From the NCBI RefSeq assembly GCF_000499385.1, contig NW_013651811.1, positions 186,001 through 250,000 of the forward strand: 64,000 nucleotides of DNA, written 5' to 3'. This document shows, one piece after another, positions 1 through 10,481 of this stretch. The notes under the pieces were generated by a model. It made no database searches and was not told the DNA's origin. It saw only the letters and a list, made by a program, of their open reading frames with translations. Every line of letters begins with the position of its first letter. Within the stretch, counting starts at the first letter, position 1. Position numbers and translations under genes: made by a program. The stretch is from Eimeria necatrix. Lineage: Eukaryota; Apicomplexa; Conoidasida; Eucoccidiorida; Eimeriidae.

Positions 1-1
1 C

Positions 2-1960
2 GACGGAAATAGCTTTTTCGAGGAAGGTTCCGCCGCAGTAACAGAAGGACCAACGCCTGGTGGTAAGTGTGATGCGTGGTTGGAATGCATCGAGGTAGAG
101 ATGCCTAGAGCTGAATATGACGGATTGACTGCGCGTACAGCAGAGCTTGAGAAGTCTTTGGTCCTAAAAAGGCAAAACGTGGTCAACGCCATTGCTAGTT
201 TGGCTTGGGAGCGCCGCCTTCTTCAGTCACACTCGGTCAGTTGGTTGCCTCCGCTAACTCTAACTGCGGACTCACGGCTGTCTAGATGCGCCACTGCTTC
301 AGCAGACCTGCAACCGCTGGCAGCGAGGGCAACTAATCGCTTGTTGAGTCTATGCGAGGCTCTGGTCCAGTCGGTGTCTTCACACCAGCAGCATGTCTCC
401 CGTAAAGCAGCAGCTGACGCCGTTGCTGCTGCTTTGGAGCAGCACAGCCATCTCGTGGGCGCCGTCAGAGCCCTCACTGCAGCATACGGCGACCTGGCCA
501 TCTTCCGCGCTAGATGTGACAGCCGGGAGGCCATAAGAAACTCTTGTCTAGTGCAGACTGAAAGCAGGGGTTCTTCCGGAGGGTCTGCTGGAGAGGACCT
601 CATAGAGGGCTCCAAAGCAGTTCCACTGGGACAATCTCTGGTGTATGAAATGCAAGACGAAGGTCATGAAGTTAGCCAGCCGGCGACGCTTGCAGTACCT
701 GCCGACTCTGCTAGCAAGTCAGCGAGGCCCAGGAAAGCAGCAGCAGCTACCGGCAGGGCAAAAGCAATTAGGAAGGAGCAAAAAGCAAAGAGAGCCAAGA
801 CAGACACGCCGGCCAGCGGAAGTGATCAAACGGGGAGTAGAAAAGAGGCAAAAGCGTCACTTGTCACGAAAGCAAGTCAGCCAAAGCCAAAAGCAAACAC
901 AGTCGCAACAACACCAACAGCTGCTGCAGCTGCGAGTTCCAAAGCCATAAAAACAAAGGCGAATGCTGCACATTCAGAGGGCAGCAGTCTCAAGAGCGTC
1001 TTGAAGAAAAGCAAAACGAAAGTCGTAAAAGCGAGCAAAGATACGGACACCACGACGCCGCCGATTCCTAACTTCTCAAATGTATCCAAGCCAGCAACAG
1101 TGAAACCGAGCGACACCTCCTCTCTTGATTCGACGCAATGCACGCAGCAGCAGCAACAGGGCCTTGCCGACGAATATGAGCACGGAATAGACAGCATCAA
1201 GGGGGAACATGAATTGGAACAGCTCAGAAGTGAAAGTCATGCAGGCTTCATGCCCGCACACACCAACATGAAATGTACAGATGCCAGAGAAGTTGTCAGT
1301 GAGGCTGGAGGGAGCGAGCTGGCGTGGGGATCCTCTGCTGCGCAGCCATCCGCAGGCAGTAAGGATGAAGAGTGTGCCAGTGAAGAGGGAAGTAGAGGCG
1401 TAAGCACGCCCCAGTGCAGCCAAACGACAAAAACGTGTAGCAGCAGCAGCACCGTCTGCCACTGTTCCCACTGCATTCAGAGAGCTCCCCCCCGTACTAA
1501 CCCAGGAGGGCCTCATCAGCATACAGATCCCAGCTACAATAGTGCAACTTTTGCTGAACAACCCACCTCTGCCAGCAGCACCAGCACCAGCAGCTTTATG
1601 TATGACGCACTGGCGTCTTTGCCTTCAAAGGAACTACGCCACTCATCTCGCTCGAAAGTTTTTGACATGATCCAGAGGCAAGCGTCGGAAGCTAAAATCA
1701 GGAGAGGCACTGAGGCCTATGACTTCCGAAAGGCGTCAACCTTTCCGGGGACACTGCCACCGGCAAGAGCAGCAGCAGCAACAGCTGCACGGGATAGAAG
1801 TAAGCTCCAGAAGTCGAACAGTGTTAGTAGAAGAGCAACAACAGCAAACAGGAGGGCGTCCAACAGCCAGACTGCAGCGCTGAACCGCTTCAGCAGCACC
1901 ACCAACGATAGGCGCGACGGCGCAGCCATTTGGGGGCGCACAGGGTATGTTGCATCCTGA
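2..1960 (+). CDS. Low-complexity Ala/Lys/Ser-rich protein, 5' partial
   Basis: The frame is open from the first bases of the window to a TGA at 1958-1960, so the gene enters from the left. The first internal ATG is at 101. Residues near the N-terminal side form a helical stretch (leucine/alanine heptad-like, about 130 aa). A Lys/Ala-rich basic segment with many short KAK and SK motifs follows, then a Ser/Thr/Gln-rich region with a small CHCSHC cluster. The C-terminal 100 aa are Arg/Ala-rich. A perfect donor-like GGTAAGT at 62-68 lies inside the frame; it may be a real exon end, in which case the true start of the following exon is unclear. I do not recognise a family. Such low-complexity proteins are common in eimeriid genomes. 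A nuclear or cytoskeletal role would be a guess from composition only. Confidence 0.6.
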   Translation, partial: DGNSFFEEGSAAVTEGPTPGGKCDAWLECIEVEMPRAEYDGLTARTAELEKSLVLKRQNVVNAIASLAWERRLLQSHSVSWLPPLTLTADSRLSRCATASADLQPLAARATNRLLSLCEALVQSVSSHQQHVSRKAAADAVAAALEQHSHLVGAVRALTAAYGDLAIFRARCDSREAIRNSCLVQTESRGSSGGSAGEDLIEGSKAVPLGQSLVYEMQDEGHEVSQPATLAVPADSASKSARPRKAAAATGRAKAIRKEQKAKRAKTDTPASGSDQTGSRKEAKASLVTKASQPKPKANTVATTPTAAAAASSKAIKTKANAAHSEGSSLKSVLKKSKTKVVKASKDTDTTTPPIPNFSNVSKPATVKPSDTSSLDSTQCTQQQQQGLADEYEHGIDSIKGEHELEQLRSESHAGFMPAHTNMKCTDAREVVSEAGGSELAWGSSAAQPSAGSKDEECASEEGSRGVSTPQCSQTTKTCSSSSTVCHCSHCIQRAPPRTNPGGPHQHTDPSYNSATFAEQPTSASSTSTSSFMYDALASLPSKELRHSSRSKVFDMIQRQASEAKIRRGTEAYDFRKASTFPGTLPPARAAAATAARDRSKLQKSNSVSRRATTANRRASNSQTAALNRFSSTTNDRRDGAAIWGRTGYVAS

Positions 1961-3599
1961 TGCAGTTGCAGGAACACCCACTAGCGCAGACGTAACAGGC
2001 CGGCAACAAGTGAGGCGGATGTTGCTTCTGCAGCAGCTACTGCTGCTGCAGCTGCCCACTCTAGACGAACTCCTTTTGGGGCGGCCGATGCAGGCTCGTG
2101 TTAAGCGCTGCACCACCAGTGAAGCATTGTGGGTGGCCGCTTGGGGTGGAGGGAGAGCCCGTGCCATTTCTGCTTCCAAGTAAACTGCTTAAGCGGGCCA
2201 ATGCATACAACTCTGGTTGAAGAGTAGGCAGCAGGGGGTCTCGTTTCTGTATATTGTGTATATATGGAGCCAGTACACTTTGCCACAGCGTGCCCGCTCA
2301 GCGTTTGCTTGCTGGACCTCCACCTTTAAATCCGTCCGCTTTTGCTGCAAGTGAACCTAGCGATGCTGACAGGGTTTACAAAAGTACGCAGGAAAGTCGA
2401 GGGCCTGAAGTTGCGAAGTTGATAGCTTCCGAGGCTTTAGACAATCAACGAGTTCGGCAGCGGTGTTACTTTTGAAGGGTCTGTGAGTCTAGCCCACAAC
2501 TGGGCCTACTGCGCCAACTTCCTAGTTGGTGCAGTTCTGACGTAAATGCTACTTAAACATTTAAAGTTAAGCTGCAGAACAGCCACAAGGGCAGGCGGAA
2601 CGCGTAGCTGCAAGGCCTAAATATAAACTGAAACTCCTCCCTCTCCTGCTGCCGCTGCTGCTGCAGCAGTACAGACAACTGCAAGCCGGCCCGCATGCGT
2701 TTGCATGCGCTCGGCAGCAGTGCTCTCCCACAGCAGCGACACGCATGTCACAGTACGCACACCTCTACAGATTATCCTCGTAGGAACCAAGTATACATTA
2801 TGTGTGTAATCCTCCGCATGACCGTATGCATGTATGCATAGTAATGGCACATATGAACGCTAACAGGCGTCTGTACATACACGCACGCGTTCCTCTATGT
2901 ATATGTAAGTGCACGTGTATACGAGCACGCATAAATATGCATGCATGCATACATATATATCTGCGCACTTGCGTAAAACAGTACACACACACAAACGAGC
3001 ACACTATCTCCTACAACAGCCCTGTACATAAAGCGGCGTCCGCCTGCCCTAAGCGCCGCACCATATCTCTTGGGGAGCCATGCGTCATTCAAAACTGTCA
3101 AATGAAACACAGAGGAAGCCCCAAATGCGAGATCCACCCGCTGGGATGCATGTACATGCGTAGACCACACCGCGTGCACCACATGCACGCATAAATGGGT
3201 GCATGCAGGCTTGTTCGCAACAGCTCTCGATGTGCATACAGAACCTCAAGTAAGCTATGTCTTACGTCTGTTCATGTAACAAGATACGCACGTGTGGATA
3301 CACCCTGGCCGGCCCTTCCTGCATGCAACTTAACGCAGGATCCGTTTTGAGATAGGGGCGTGTGATGAGGGAGATATGTAAATTGAACGAATGTGCAGGT
3401 AAGACATAGTAAGCCATGTGCATGCAGCGTTTCCGTCTCGGCGCCCTTCTGCCCTCCGTTCCACAAGCTTTTTCGAAACCATGCAGGCAACTGTCACATT
3501 TAAACTGAATACTTCGATTTAAGTTTGAAAAAAAACTTAAATCAACTATTCAACTTAATTCCAAGCAAACAATTCCGAGTGCGGAAGCTCCCCCTTATC
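1961..3599. other. Intergenic region between convergent 3' ends, rich in TGCATGC motifs
   Basis: No ORF here looks coding. The first third has CAG-type runs. Between about 2690 and 3430 there are repeated TGCATGC or GCATGCA words (about 2694, 2703, 2826, 2938-2948, 3144, 3202, 3321, 3420) and alternating CA/TA-rich microsatellite sequence. It separates the 3' end of the first gene from the 3' end of the G3BP-like gene. Confidence 0.6.
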
Positions 3600-6500
3600 C
3601 TATTCTTGCGCCGCAGCTCTCAGCTGGCCTCCTCTGTAGCCGCTGCTGCTTCCTTTGCCCCGCTGGGAGCCCACAGGGCCCCCTCCGATCCCAACACCGC
3701 CTCCCCAGCCGCCTCTAGGGGCCCTCTGTCGGCGTCTGGCTGCGGGATCGATCCATTGACCTTCAGCCTCCTCCTCATCTCCCTCACCGCCCGCTCTCTC
3801 CCCGCTCGGGCCCCCAAAAGGAGCCCCGCCGCTGGGGCCACCTCCACGGCCACCTCGCCGCAGCTCTCCGGACGACCTCCTGCCCTCAACACCCATTCCG
3901 CGTTGGCTCAGACCGCCGCGACCGCCACGCCCCGGCCCACCGCTGCCCCTCGGGCGCACGAAGTCGATTCGCGCCTGAGTGCAGTCACCAACAAACAGCA
4001 GCAGCAGCAAATGAAAACAGCGGAAAGCGTAAAAGTACAGGAGAAAAAAGAACAATTACACACTGCATGTAAACAGAAAAGAAATACTCATTGATTGTTG
4101 AGAATGATGGCCGGCCCAACATTCTATGCAGTCACATCTGCAACTGTTTAATTCTATCCGGCCCTACTTGTCCATGCCTACTCCTTCAATTACGCAAGCC
4201 GAAATATCTGACCATGAATATGAGAAACGATGAGAATGCTGCAGGATTTACGCGGAATGACAGAACTCCTCACCTGTCTGCCGTTGATTGCAAGTCCATG
4301 CTCTACAAGGTATTGTGCGCTCTGCAGGCTGTCGACCTCAAAAACGATCCCAAAAGTGCGGCCGCCGGTTGGCCTCCGGAGGTCCGTGCATTGCCCGTTG
4401 TTGAAAGCAGCTAGAGCTTCATTTATGGAGCCCTTCAGCTCATCAGCGCTCAAGGTAGCGGGAACCTCAGCTAAGATTATGAGGCGGCGGTGGGGAGGTT
4501 GCTGTTGCTGCTGTTGCTGGTGGGGGACTGTAGGTTGCTGATGCTCTCCTTGAGAGCCTCTTCCGTTTGGCCGGTCCTCGCCAGAGCCGTCAGCAGCCGC
4601 GTTGGGAACGGCCGGGATAGCGAAGCCTCTCTGCATGCATCATAGCCGCAGTTATCCCAACCCTTAATGGGCAAATAAGCAGACACAAATGACGCTGAAA
4701 ATAAAAGCAGAAGTGCAACAAACCGAACAGCGCGGCAGCAGTCCCCAGGTGTACGTTCAGGACATGGTCTCTGTGACGCCTCACCTGAGCAACAGGGCGG
4801 ACGTTCTGCAGTACTTTGTACGCAAAACTCTGCGGGTCATAATTGTGTTGCTGCTGCTGCTGTTGCTTGCCTCCCCGTGAATGCTGTTCTTCCGAGGCTG
4901 GCGGCTTCTGTGGTGTTTGGCCAGGTTTTGGCCACTCTGTGAACACAGACCTAGAAGAAAACCATGGATGCTGCTGCTTGCGTTGAAGCAGCTTGTATTA
5001 TGCGTGCGCCTACAGCTCATCACTCTACATGCGCGACTAACGTCAGATGAAGATATAGTCGAACATAAATCAAGCACAATACAACAGGAAGTACAGATAA
5101 GTGTGTGCAGAGAAAGAAACGAAAACTTACGCGGCGAAGCCTCTTCTGTAGTATGCGGGGTTTCGTGTCTTTGCCACCGGCTGCGAGTTGGCTGCGCAGC
5201 TTTAGGGGCGGCTGGCGCCTGTCCTTCGGCTACCTGCACATCCTGGCATTTCTCTCCATCTGCTATTGCTCCTTGCGGAGTCTCATCTGGGCTCTCCCCA
5301 GCCGCCGATATCTGTTGCACCGCTTCTGTCGCTGGTGTTGCTGATGCTGCTGGTGCTGGCTCCTTCTCCGCCACAGGCCCGCTCGAGGATGAATCTACTT
5401 CCGCACGGGGCGCAACCCCCAAAGCTCCGTCGGTATGTGTTGGCTGCTGCTGCTGTTGCTGCTGCTCTTGCTGTTGTTGGTTGAGTTGTTGCTGTTGCTG
5501 TTCAAAGTGTTCCCTTTGCAGTTCCTGCTGCTGCTGTTGCTGCTGCTGTTGCTGCTGCTGCCTCTCCAGCTGCCTCTGCCGCTGCTGCATCTCCTCTTTC
5601 TGTTCCTTCCTGGCCTCTGCCGCTGCTTTTTCTGCCGCCGCTCCGACCATCGCATCTAAATAGATGAACATCTCCGTGTGCACATACCACCCCTGAGCAG
5701 CGGTAGCAGCACCCTAGGTGTAGTGACACTTCAGCTCAGAACCGTGACTATCCCGCAACTGCTCTCCGTACTAGCGCTAACCCCACAACCCAGTGTACAC
5801 ACACACTCTCCTGTGTGCAAAGCCCTGGTGCCACACGCCGCGGCATACTCCAGACCCTTGACTCCTACGCTGTAAACCCTTAACCATAGGCTCTCACTCC
5901 CTCATATTCTGGCGCATGCACTCACAGCTCTGGGCGGCTTCATCCTCGCGAGCAGGACTGTCTGAGCGAACTCTCTGCCTGGAGCGTCTTTGGAGTGCTT
6001 GAGACAGCCTGTGACGAGCACCAGAATGCCTCCGTTGTCAATCTCTTGAGCCTCGATGTTGCGGATGCGGCATGTTGCTCTGTCGAACTTGAGCTGTTCA
6101 AAAGCCGCAGTGATTCCCTGCAGTCCGCTAGCCCGTATGCACGGAGGCTCCGATGCAGATCCTGAGTCCACGTCCGAGGACGCACGGTCAGATATGCGGT
6201 GCATCTGAAAATATGCAGAAGGAGGAACCAAACGAAACAGCCTCAGCTCGGGTTGCTTGTCAAAACCACATTAACCCACCTCAACTATGGAGGCGCACCT
6301 GCAGCACCCAGCCATCTTAATGTCAATACAACAGCAGCAACAAAAGCAAACCAAGGACCAAGATGCGCCGCCGTTCCTGGAGCAACTTTTGCTGCTGCTA
6401 TCGTTGCTAGCGACAGTAACCACAGTGACGTGCGCGCGGCACCAGACCCAACGAATTTTATATTGTATTCCTCTGCTACGCGTGTGCCTTATTCATGCCC

Positions 6501-7485
6501 TGAGGTGCGCATGCACCCCAGGACACTCAAGGCAGCCTCTACGTATGAACAGGCGCCGTTGAGAAGAGCCCAATGTACGTACGCCATGTGAAGCCCTCTG
6601 CCTCTGCTATGTGAGCACTTCGCATCCGGCTTGCTTACCTTGGAATCTTGGTCGTAGAACCGGTAGATGTCTCTCGGGTTCTCGTGCAGCATGAGGTAGT
6701 ACTGGTAAACGAAGGCGTGAGCTATTTCCTGCGTACAGACCATTGCTTCTTCCTCCGATGCTGCGATTTGCTGCTGCTGCTGTTGTGGCTGCTGCTGCTG
6801 TGGCTGCTGCTGGTGCGTGGGCACCGACGACCCGTGCAATGAGGAGCCATGGGCCGAAGCGGAGCTGTTGGGAGGCTGCAGAGATTCAACCACAGCACAC
6901 AAAAAGAGCGGCAATTGCGCCAACTACTGTCACCAACCTCGGACCATGCATGCATGCACTGCGCAGACTTCAGTCATGCCAAGGCCCTCAGATATGCCCC
7001 GCACAAACCTACGGAGGAGAACGAGCACTAGAGTGGGCAAAGACGCACAGGGCGCCCGCTTGTGTCGGCTGCCTACTGCTACTTGGGCATCAATAACAGC
7101 AACATGAGCAGCAGCTGCTCAGGGGCTAGTGAGGTCGACTGACCACGGCATGGGGGAAAGAGCCAGCCTGCTGCTGCTTCTGTTGCTGCGGCGCTGCTGC
7201 AGCAGTGCCTACTGCGGCTGGGTGAGCATAGACATCGGCTGTGGTGTAGGCGCTGAGCTGCTGGTAGGCCTGCGGCACCCCTGGTGCAGTGTCATACTGC
7301 TGGGGATGGGTGAAGGCGGCGGGCTTGGCAGGGTCTGCAAAGGGGCTTGAAAAGGGAGCCGAGTTCGCAGTGTACACGGATGCGCTGGTGGCAGGCTGGG
7401 CATGTGCACCTGCTCCAGGGTGTACGAAGCCAGTGTGGGGGCTGTGAGCGCCCGCAGCTGTAGGGGGGACAGCATAGGCCGACAT
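3600..7485 (-). CDS. G3BP/Rasputin-like RNA-binding protein (NTF2 + RRM + RGG)
   Basis: Model of seven exons on the minus strand: 7485-7144, 6875-6639, 6204-5926, 5692-5131, 4936-4785, 4630-4274, 3974-3600. All junctions are GT-AG and phases agree, giving about 767 aa. Residues 1-150 are Ala/Pro/Gln/His-rich and disordered. Residues about 150-302 form an NTF2-like domain (YQYYLMLHENP, FYDQDS, then GWYVHTEMFIYLDA). A long Gln-rich tract follows (about 330-380). An RRM lies at about 570-655 (RRLIILAEVP, RTFGIVFEV, INGRQARIDFVRPRG). The last 110 residues are an RGG/Gly-rich tail. This order is that of G3BP, which binds mRNA and scaffolds stress granules in the cytoplasm; the role here is inferred from the architecture. 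The extended poly-Gln linker, in place of the usual acidic region, is unusual and typical of Eimeria-type CAG expansion. Confidence 0.87.
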
Positions 7486-8181
7486 CTTGCGGTTAAATGG
7501 GTAGACAATGTCTGGGTAAATCGTCAGACACTAAAACGGCCTAACTAAGAGCCACAGTGAACACCACACGCGACGCAGCAGCTGCAGCCAACCTGCACAG
7601 ACTGCCTCGGTGGTGAGGGCGCGCGGCCGCCGCAGCTCGACATGCAGGGTCGATACAGCTGGTTTGGGGCCCTGTACCGAATCCTCAGCTTAATAAAGTT
7701 TCAAATTGTGATGTTTTAGTCTTTTCACACACGCAGAGTCAGCCGCACCTCTTCCGCTTCCATGTGTACGCCCACATGCTGGTTATGCTCAACGTTGCTG
7801 TTGCGCAGAGCGTAAATATGGCACGAGCTAGCTGCCAGTTCCACTCAATTAGAAAGATTCTCTCGATTAATATCCAGAATCCCACGGACTCGGCTGCTAT
7901 GGCCGATCGCATCACACTTGCCCCTATTCTCCAGTCCCTGCCACTGGATATTGCCTCCTCTCTCTCAGTGGGTTGCCTTGTTCTCCCAGTGCGAGATCTG
8001 CTGCAGCTCAGCAATTAGATGGAGTACTTAATGAGTCCAAAGACTCTACACCTACGAGCGACTACAGGAAAACAGGCATGGCCCTCAGAGAGTTACTATT
8101 CTGTAGATGCTTGATCAGTGCCGCATGCATTTGCCTTTGGTGCTTTTGAGGTATCGTTGACCCCGTAGACATCGCATATGA
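7486..8181. other. Divergent upstream region of the G3BP-like gene; possible first exon of the next gene
   Basis: This is upstream of the G3BP start codon. A plus-strand open frame at 7764-8015 (containing ADRITLAPILQSLPLDIAS) has helical, Leu-rich composition similar to the exons at 8182-8994. It could be their upstream exon, but no splice pair was proven. No other feature was seen. Confidence 0.3.
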
Positions 8182-8994
8182 GCTGCAGTCCCAGAGCATG
8201 CCTGCCAAGCTGTCGCAGTAGCAGTCGTTCCTTACTCGGGTGGTGTCAGAAAAGGCACCCACGCCATGCTGTTGGATGGCCAAGACTTCTTGGAGGTATT
8301 AAAACAAACGCAGCGTGGGCTGGTCTTCCGGATTAGGTACTTCATAGACCACAAAACTGAAATGGTATGGGTTTTTCGGTGCGATGTATATTAAAGGTCC
8401 CTTGATTCCAGGGTGAAGGGTTTAACAATACCGGTATAGCCATTTCCAGAAAGAAGAATTATTTTTGCATTTACTGCCTTGTCTTTGTTTAGGTGTTACA
8501 GTCGTTGTCTGAATTTGGTAATCAGGTAGCTAGCTGCGCTGTGTATGTGGACTCCAAGTAGAACGTACTTAGTATTGCCGCTGCATTAGTTGAAGACTCT
8601 TGCGTGTTTAAGCTTGCGGAGCAGCTGAACAGTGGACTGCTTGAGGTGCACCAGCCGAATTTCATCTACAGCAGCAATGCCCTTGCTCTATTGACTGGGG
8701 CATTTACGTGCGAAATGACCACCTTGCATCCATAAATGGTAGGTTTTCGCACACGGTTCCAGCTGCAACATTTAGGAAGGTAAACTTCCAAAGGTGTGGA
8801 TCCCCACTGCTGTTTCGAAAAGCCGGTGCAGAGACACCTCACATGCAGCCGTTAGCCTGTGCGTGTGAGGCGTCTGTACACCTTCTTTGGACGCGGCGGT
8901 GGGGCCGTTTTTAGATACCTTTGATAGTTATTTTGCTCAAATGTTGCAACTGGGGCTGTACGAAACAAGATGGCATTTATGGGCGGATGGCGCA
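8182..8994 (+). CDS. Hidden multi-exon gene with helical repeats (RAP/FASTK-like?), ends unresolved
   Basis: No long ORF exists here, but short exons join in phase. Exon B is open from about 8182 and ends at 8364 before GTATGG (contains MLLDGQDFLEVLKQTQRG). Exon C, 8493-8525, is only 33 nt (VLQSLSEFGNQ). Exon D is 8562-8707 (NVLSIAAALVEDS, FKLAEQLNSGLLEVHQ, SNALALLTGAF). Exon E starts at 8776 (KVNFQRCGSPLLF). A further exon ends at 8994 before GTAGGT (FDSYFAQMLQLGLYETRW). Each join is GT-AG with a pyrimidine-rich acceptor. The pattern 'helix, N-x-L-x-x-A-A-L' recalls the helical HPR repeats of apicomplexan RAP-domain organelle RNA-binding proteins; that assignment is inference. The start, the C-terminus and any RAP domain were not found, so this may be a partial model or a decaying gene. 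Confidence 0.4.
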
Positions 8995-10481
8995 GTAGGT
9001 TCCATGTTTCGAACTGTGCGCCACGGGATTGATATTACTGAAGCACGAGTAGGGATAACAGTACTGGGGGCGCGGCGCTATATAGTTGCAGCGTACACTG
9101 TTGTGATAGTACGCTTATGGATGTTCATAATTGTTGTTGTGTCGGGGCGTCTGCAAGCTCCCTGGTTTGACAAGGCCTCCTGGACTGTGCATGTAATGTG
9201 GCTCCGTCTGAAGTTATGGGGTGGGCTGACAAAAACAAGATAAATTGAACTGATCGCATCACGGTCTATCTCTGCCGCTTTCTACTGGCTTAAGTTCATT
9301 TTCTGCTTTTGCGGTTGAAGTTTAGTATGATCCGGCGATGAGATGAACGCTCGATGTTGGAGGTGGATTCCATGTAGGTTTGCTGGTTTTGAAGAGGCTC
9401 CTCCCCTACAGAAAACTGGAATAACGCACATTTGCTTCATCTTAATTTGTATGCATTTAAATATTCTTCTGTAGGAAAAATCGCATGCCTTTGTTGGGTC
9501 GGCGCAGCAGACTCTGCGGGGCAGCAGCCCGGTCCACGGTCGTCGCTCAGTGGCTTCCGCCTGTACTGCTCCTGAAGAAAATGGGGACAGAACGACAAAG
9601 TTTGCACTTTGTACACATATACGTGAACATCTTCCATTCACAAGTGCCTGTTGAATATGATTTTGGCCTTTCAAGGCTCTCTTAAGGGGGATTTGGCGCC
9701 GCACCCCTCCATTGATCCACCGGTCCTCCCAAGTGGCTCGTTGCCCGTTTAGAGTTTAGCTATTCTGCAGTGTTTCTCGTTTTGTCTCTGCTCTGCTTGC
9801 TCGTATTTGAGACTTCTTTGTATTTTATGCTGACGGGTGGGTTCCTAAATCGGTCCTCCGTCTGGCGTTTGCCTTTTTCATTCCCTTGTTTTCAGTAGCG
9901 CTCAATGGCGAACACAGCAGACCTTCCGTGTTCTGAGCAAACGAAGTGTATATTCGTTGATCCTTAGGTATGGCGAGTGCTGAGACACAGGCCATCTGCT
10001 GAGTCGCGCTGCCTACCACCTTTGTCTTTTTCGACGGCTTTGCTGCTGCTGCTCCGTTGAGCTACTGCGTTGGCGTATCCGCCGCCACTGATTCCACCTT
10101 ATTTGTACGCGGCGCAAGTACATATACGTCTGCATATATATATAAGGCAACTGCATCCTTTAGTGCCACCTCCTCTGTGCGTTACCCTGCTGTATTTGGA
10201 GCGTCCGTACCCAAGGGGAAGGCGGTTTGTTAAACCCCCCGCTGTGCGCATGCATGGGCCAGAGAAGGGAGATATAGGACAAGGAGATTTCTTCGAGCAA
10301 AAGAGTGAAGCGTGTTTTCGTTTATGCATGCTCCTTTGAAGTGCTGAAGTGCACCTTACCACCTGCTGCGACAGGCTGCAAGGGCCCGTTTAAATTATAT
10401 GGGTGTACAGACAGCTCAATCTTGTCTCAGCGGCAGTCGCGTTGTTCAAGAGCTCCCTTTGTTGTACAGGCCGCTGTAGAG
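8995..10481. other. Upstream region of the ApiAP2 gene, no supported gene
   Basis: The plus-strand frame that continues to 9243 has a hydrophobic stretch but no homology I recognise; it is probably read-through of the preceding exon. A TATATATA run lies at about 10135-10143 and TGCATG words at 9448, 10249 and 10325. No other feature was seen. Confidence 0.4.

Noticed and set aside
877..1561. Minus-strand frames opposite the first gene
   Set aside because: They are shadows of the Ala/Lys/Gln-rich coding strand with no start context or domain.
3525..4094. 189-codon plus-strand frame rich in Pro/Ala/Ser
   Set aside because: It is the reverse of the RGG tail exon, whose Gly/Arg codons read as Pro/Ala on the other strand.
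4881..5663. 260-codon plus-strand frame, Cys/Leu-rich
   Set aside because: It is the antisense of the Gln-rich exon of the G3BP-like gene; CTG/TGC runs create Leu or Cys tracts.
8887..9243. 118-codon plus-strand ORF taken as a whole gene
   Set aside because: Only its first part (to about 8994) looks coding and it ends at a donor GTAGGT; the rest is probably intron.
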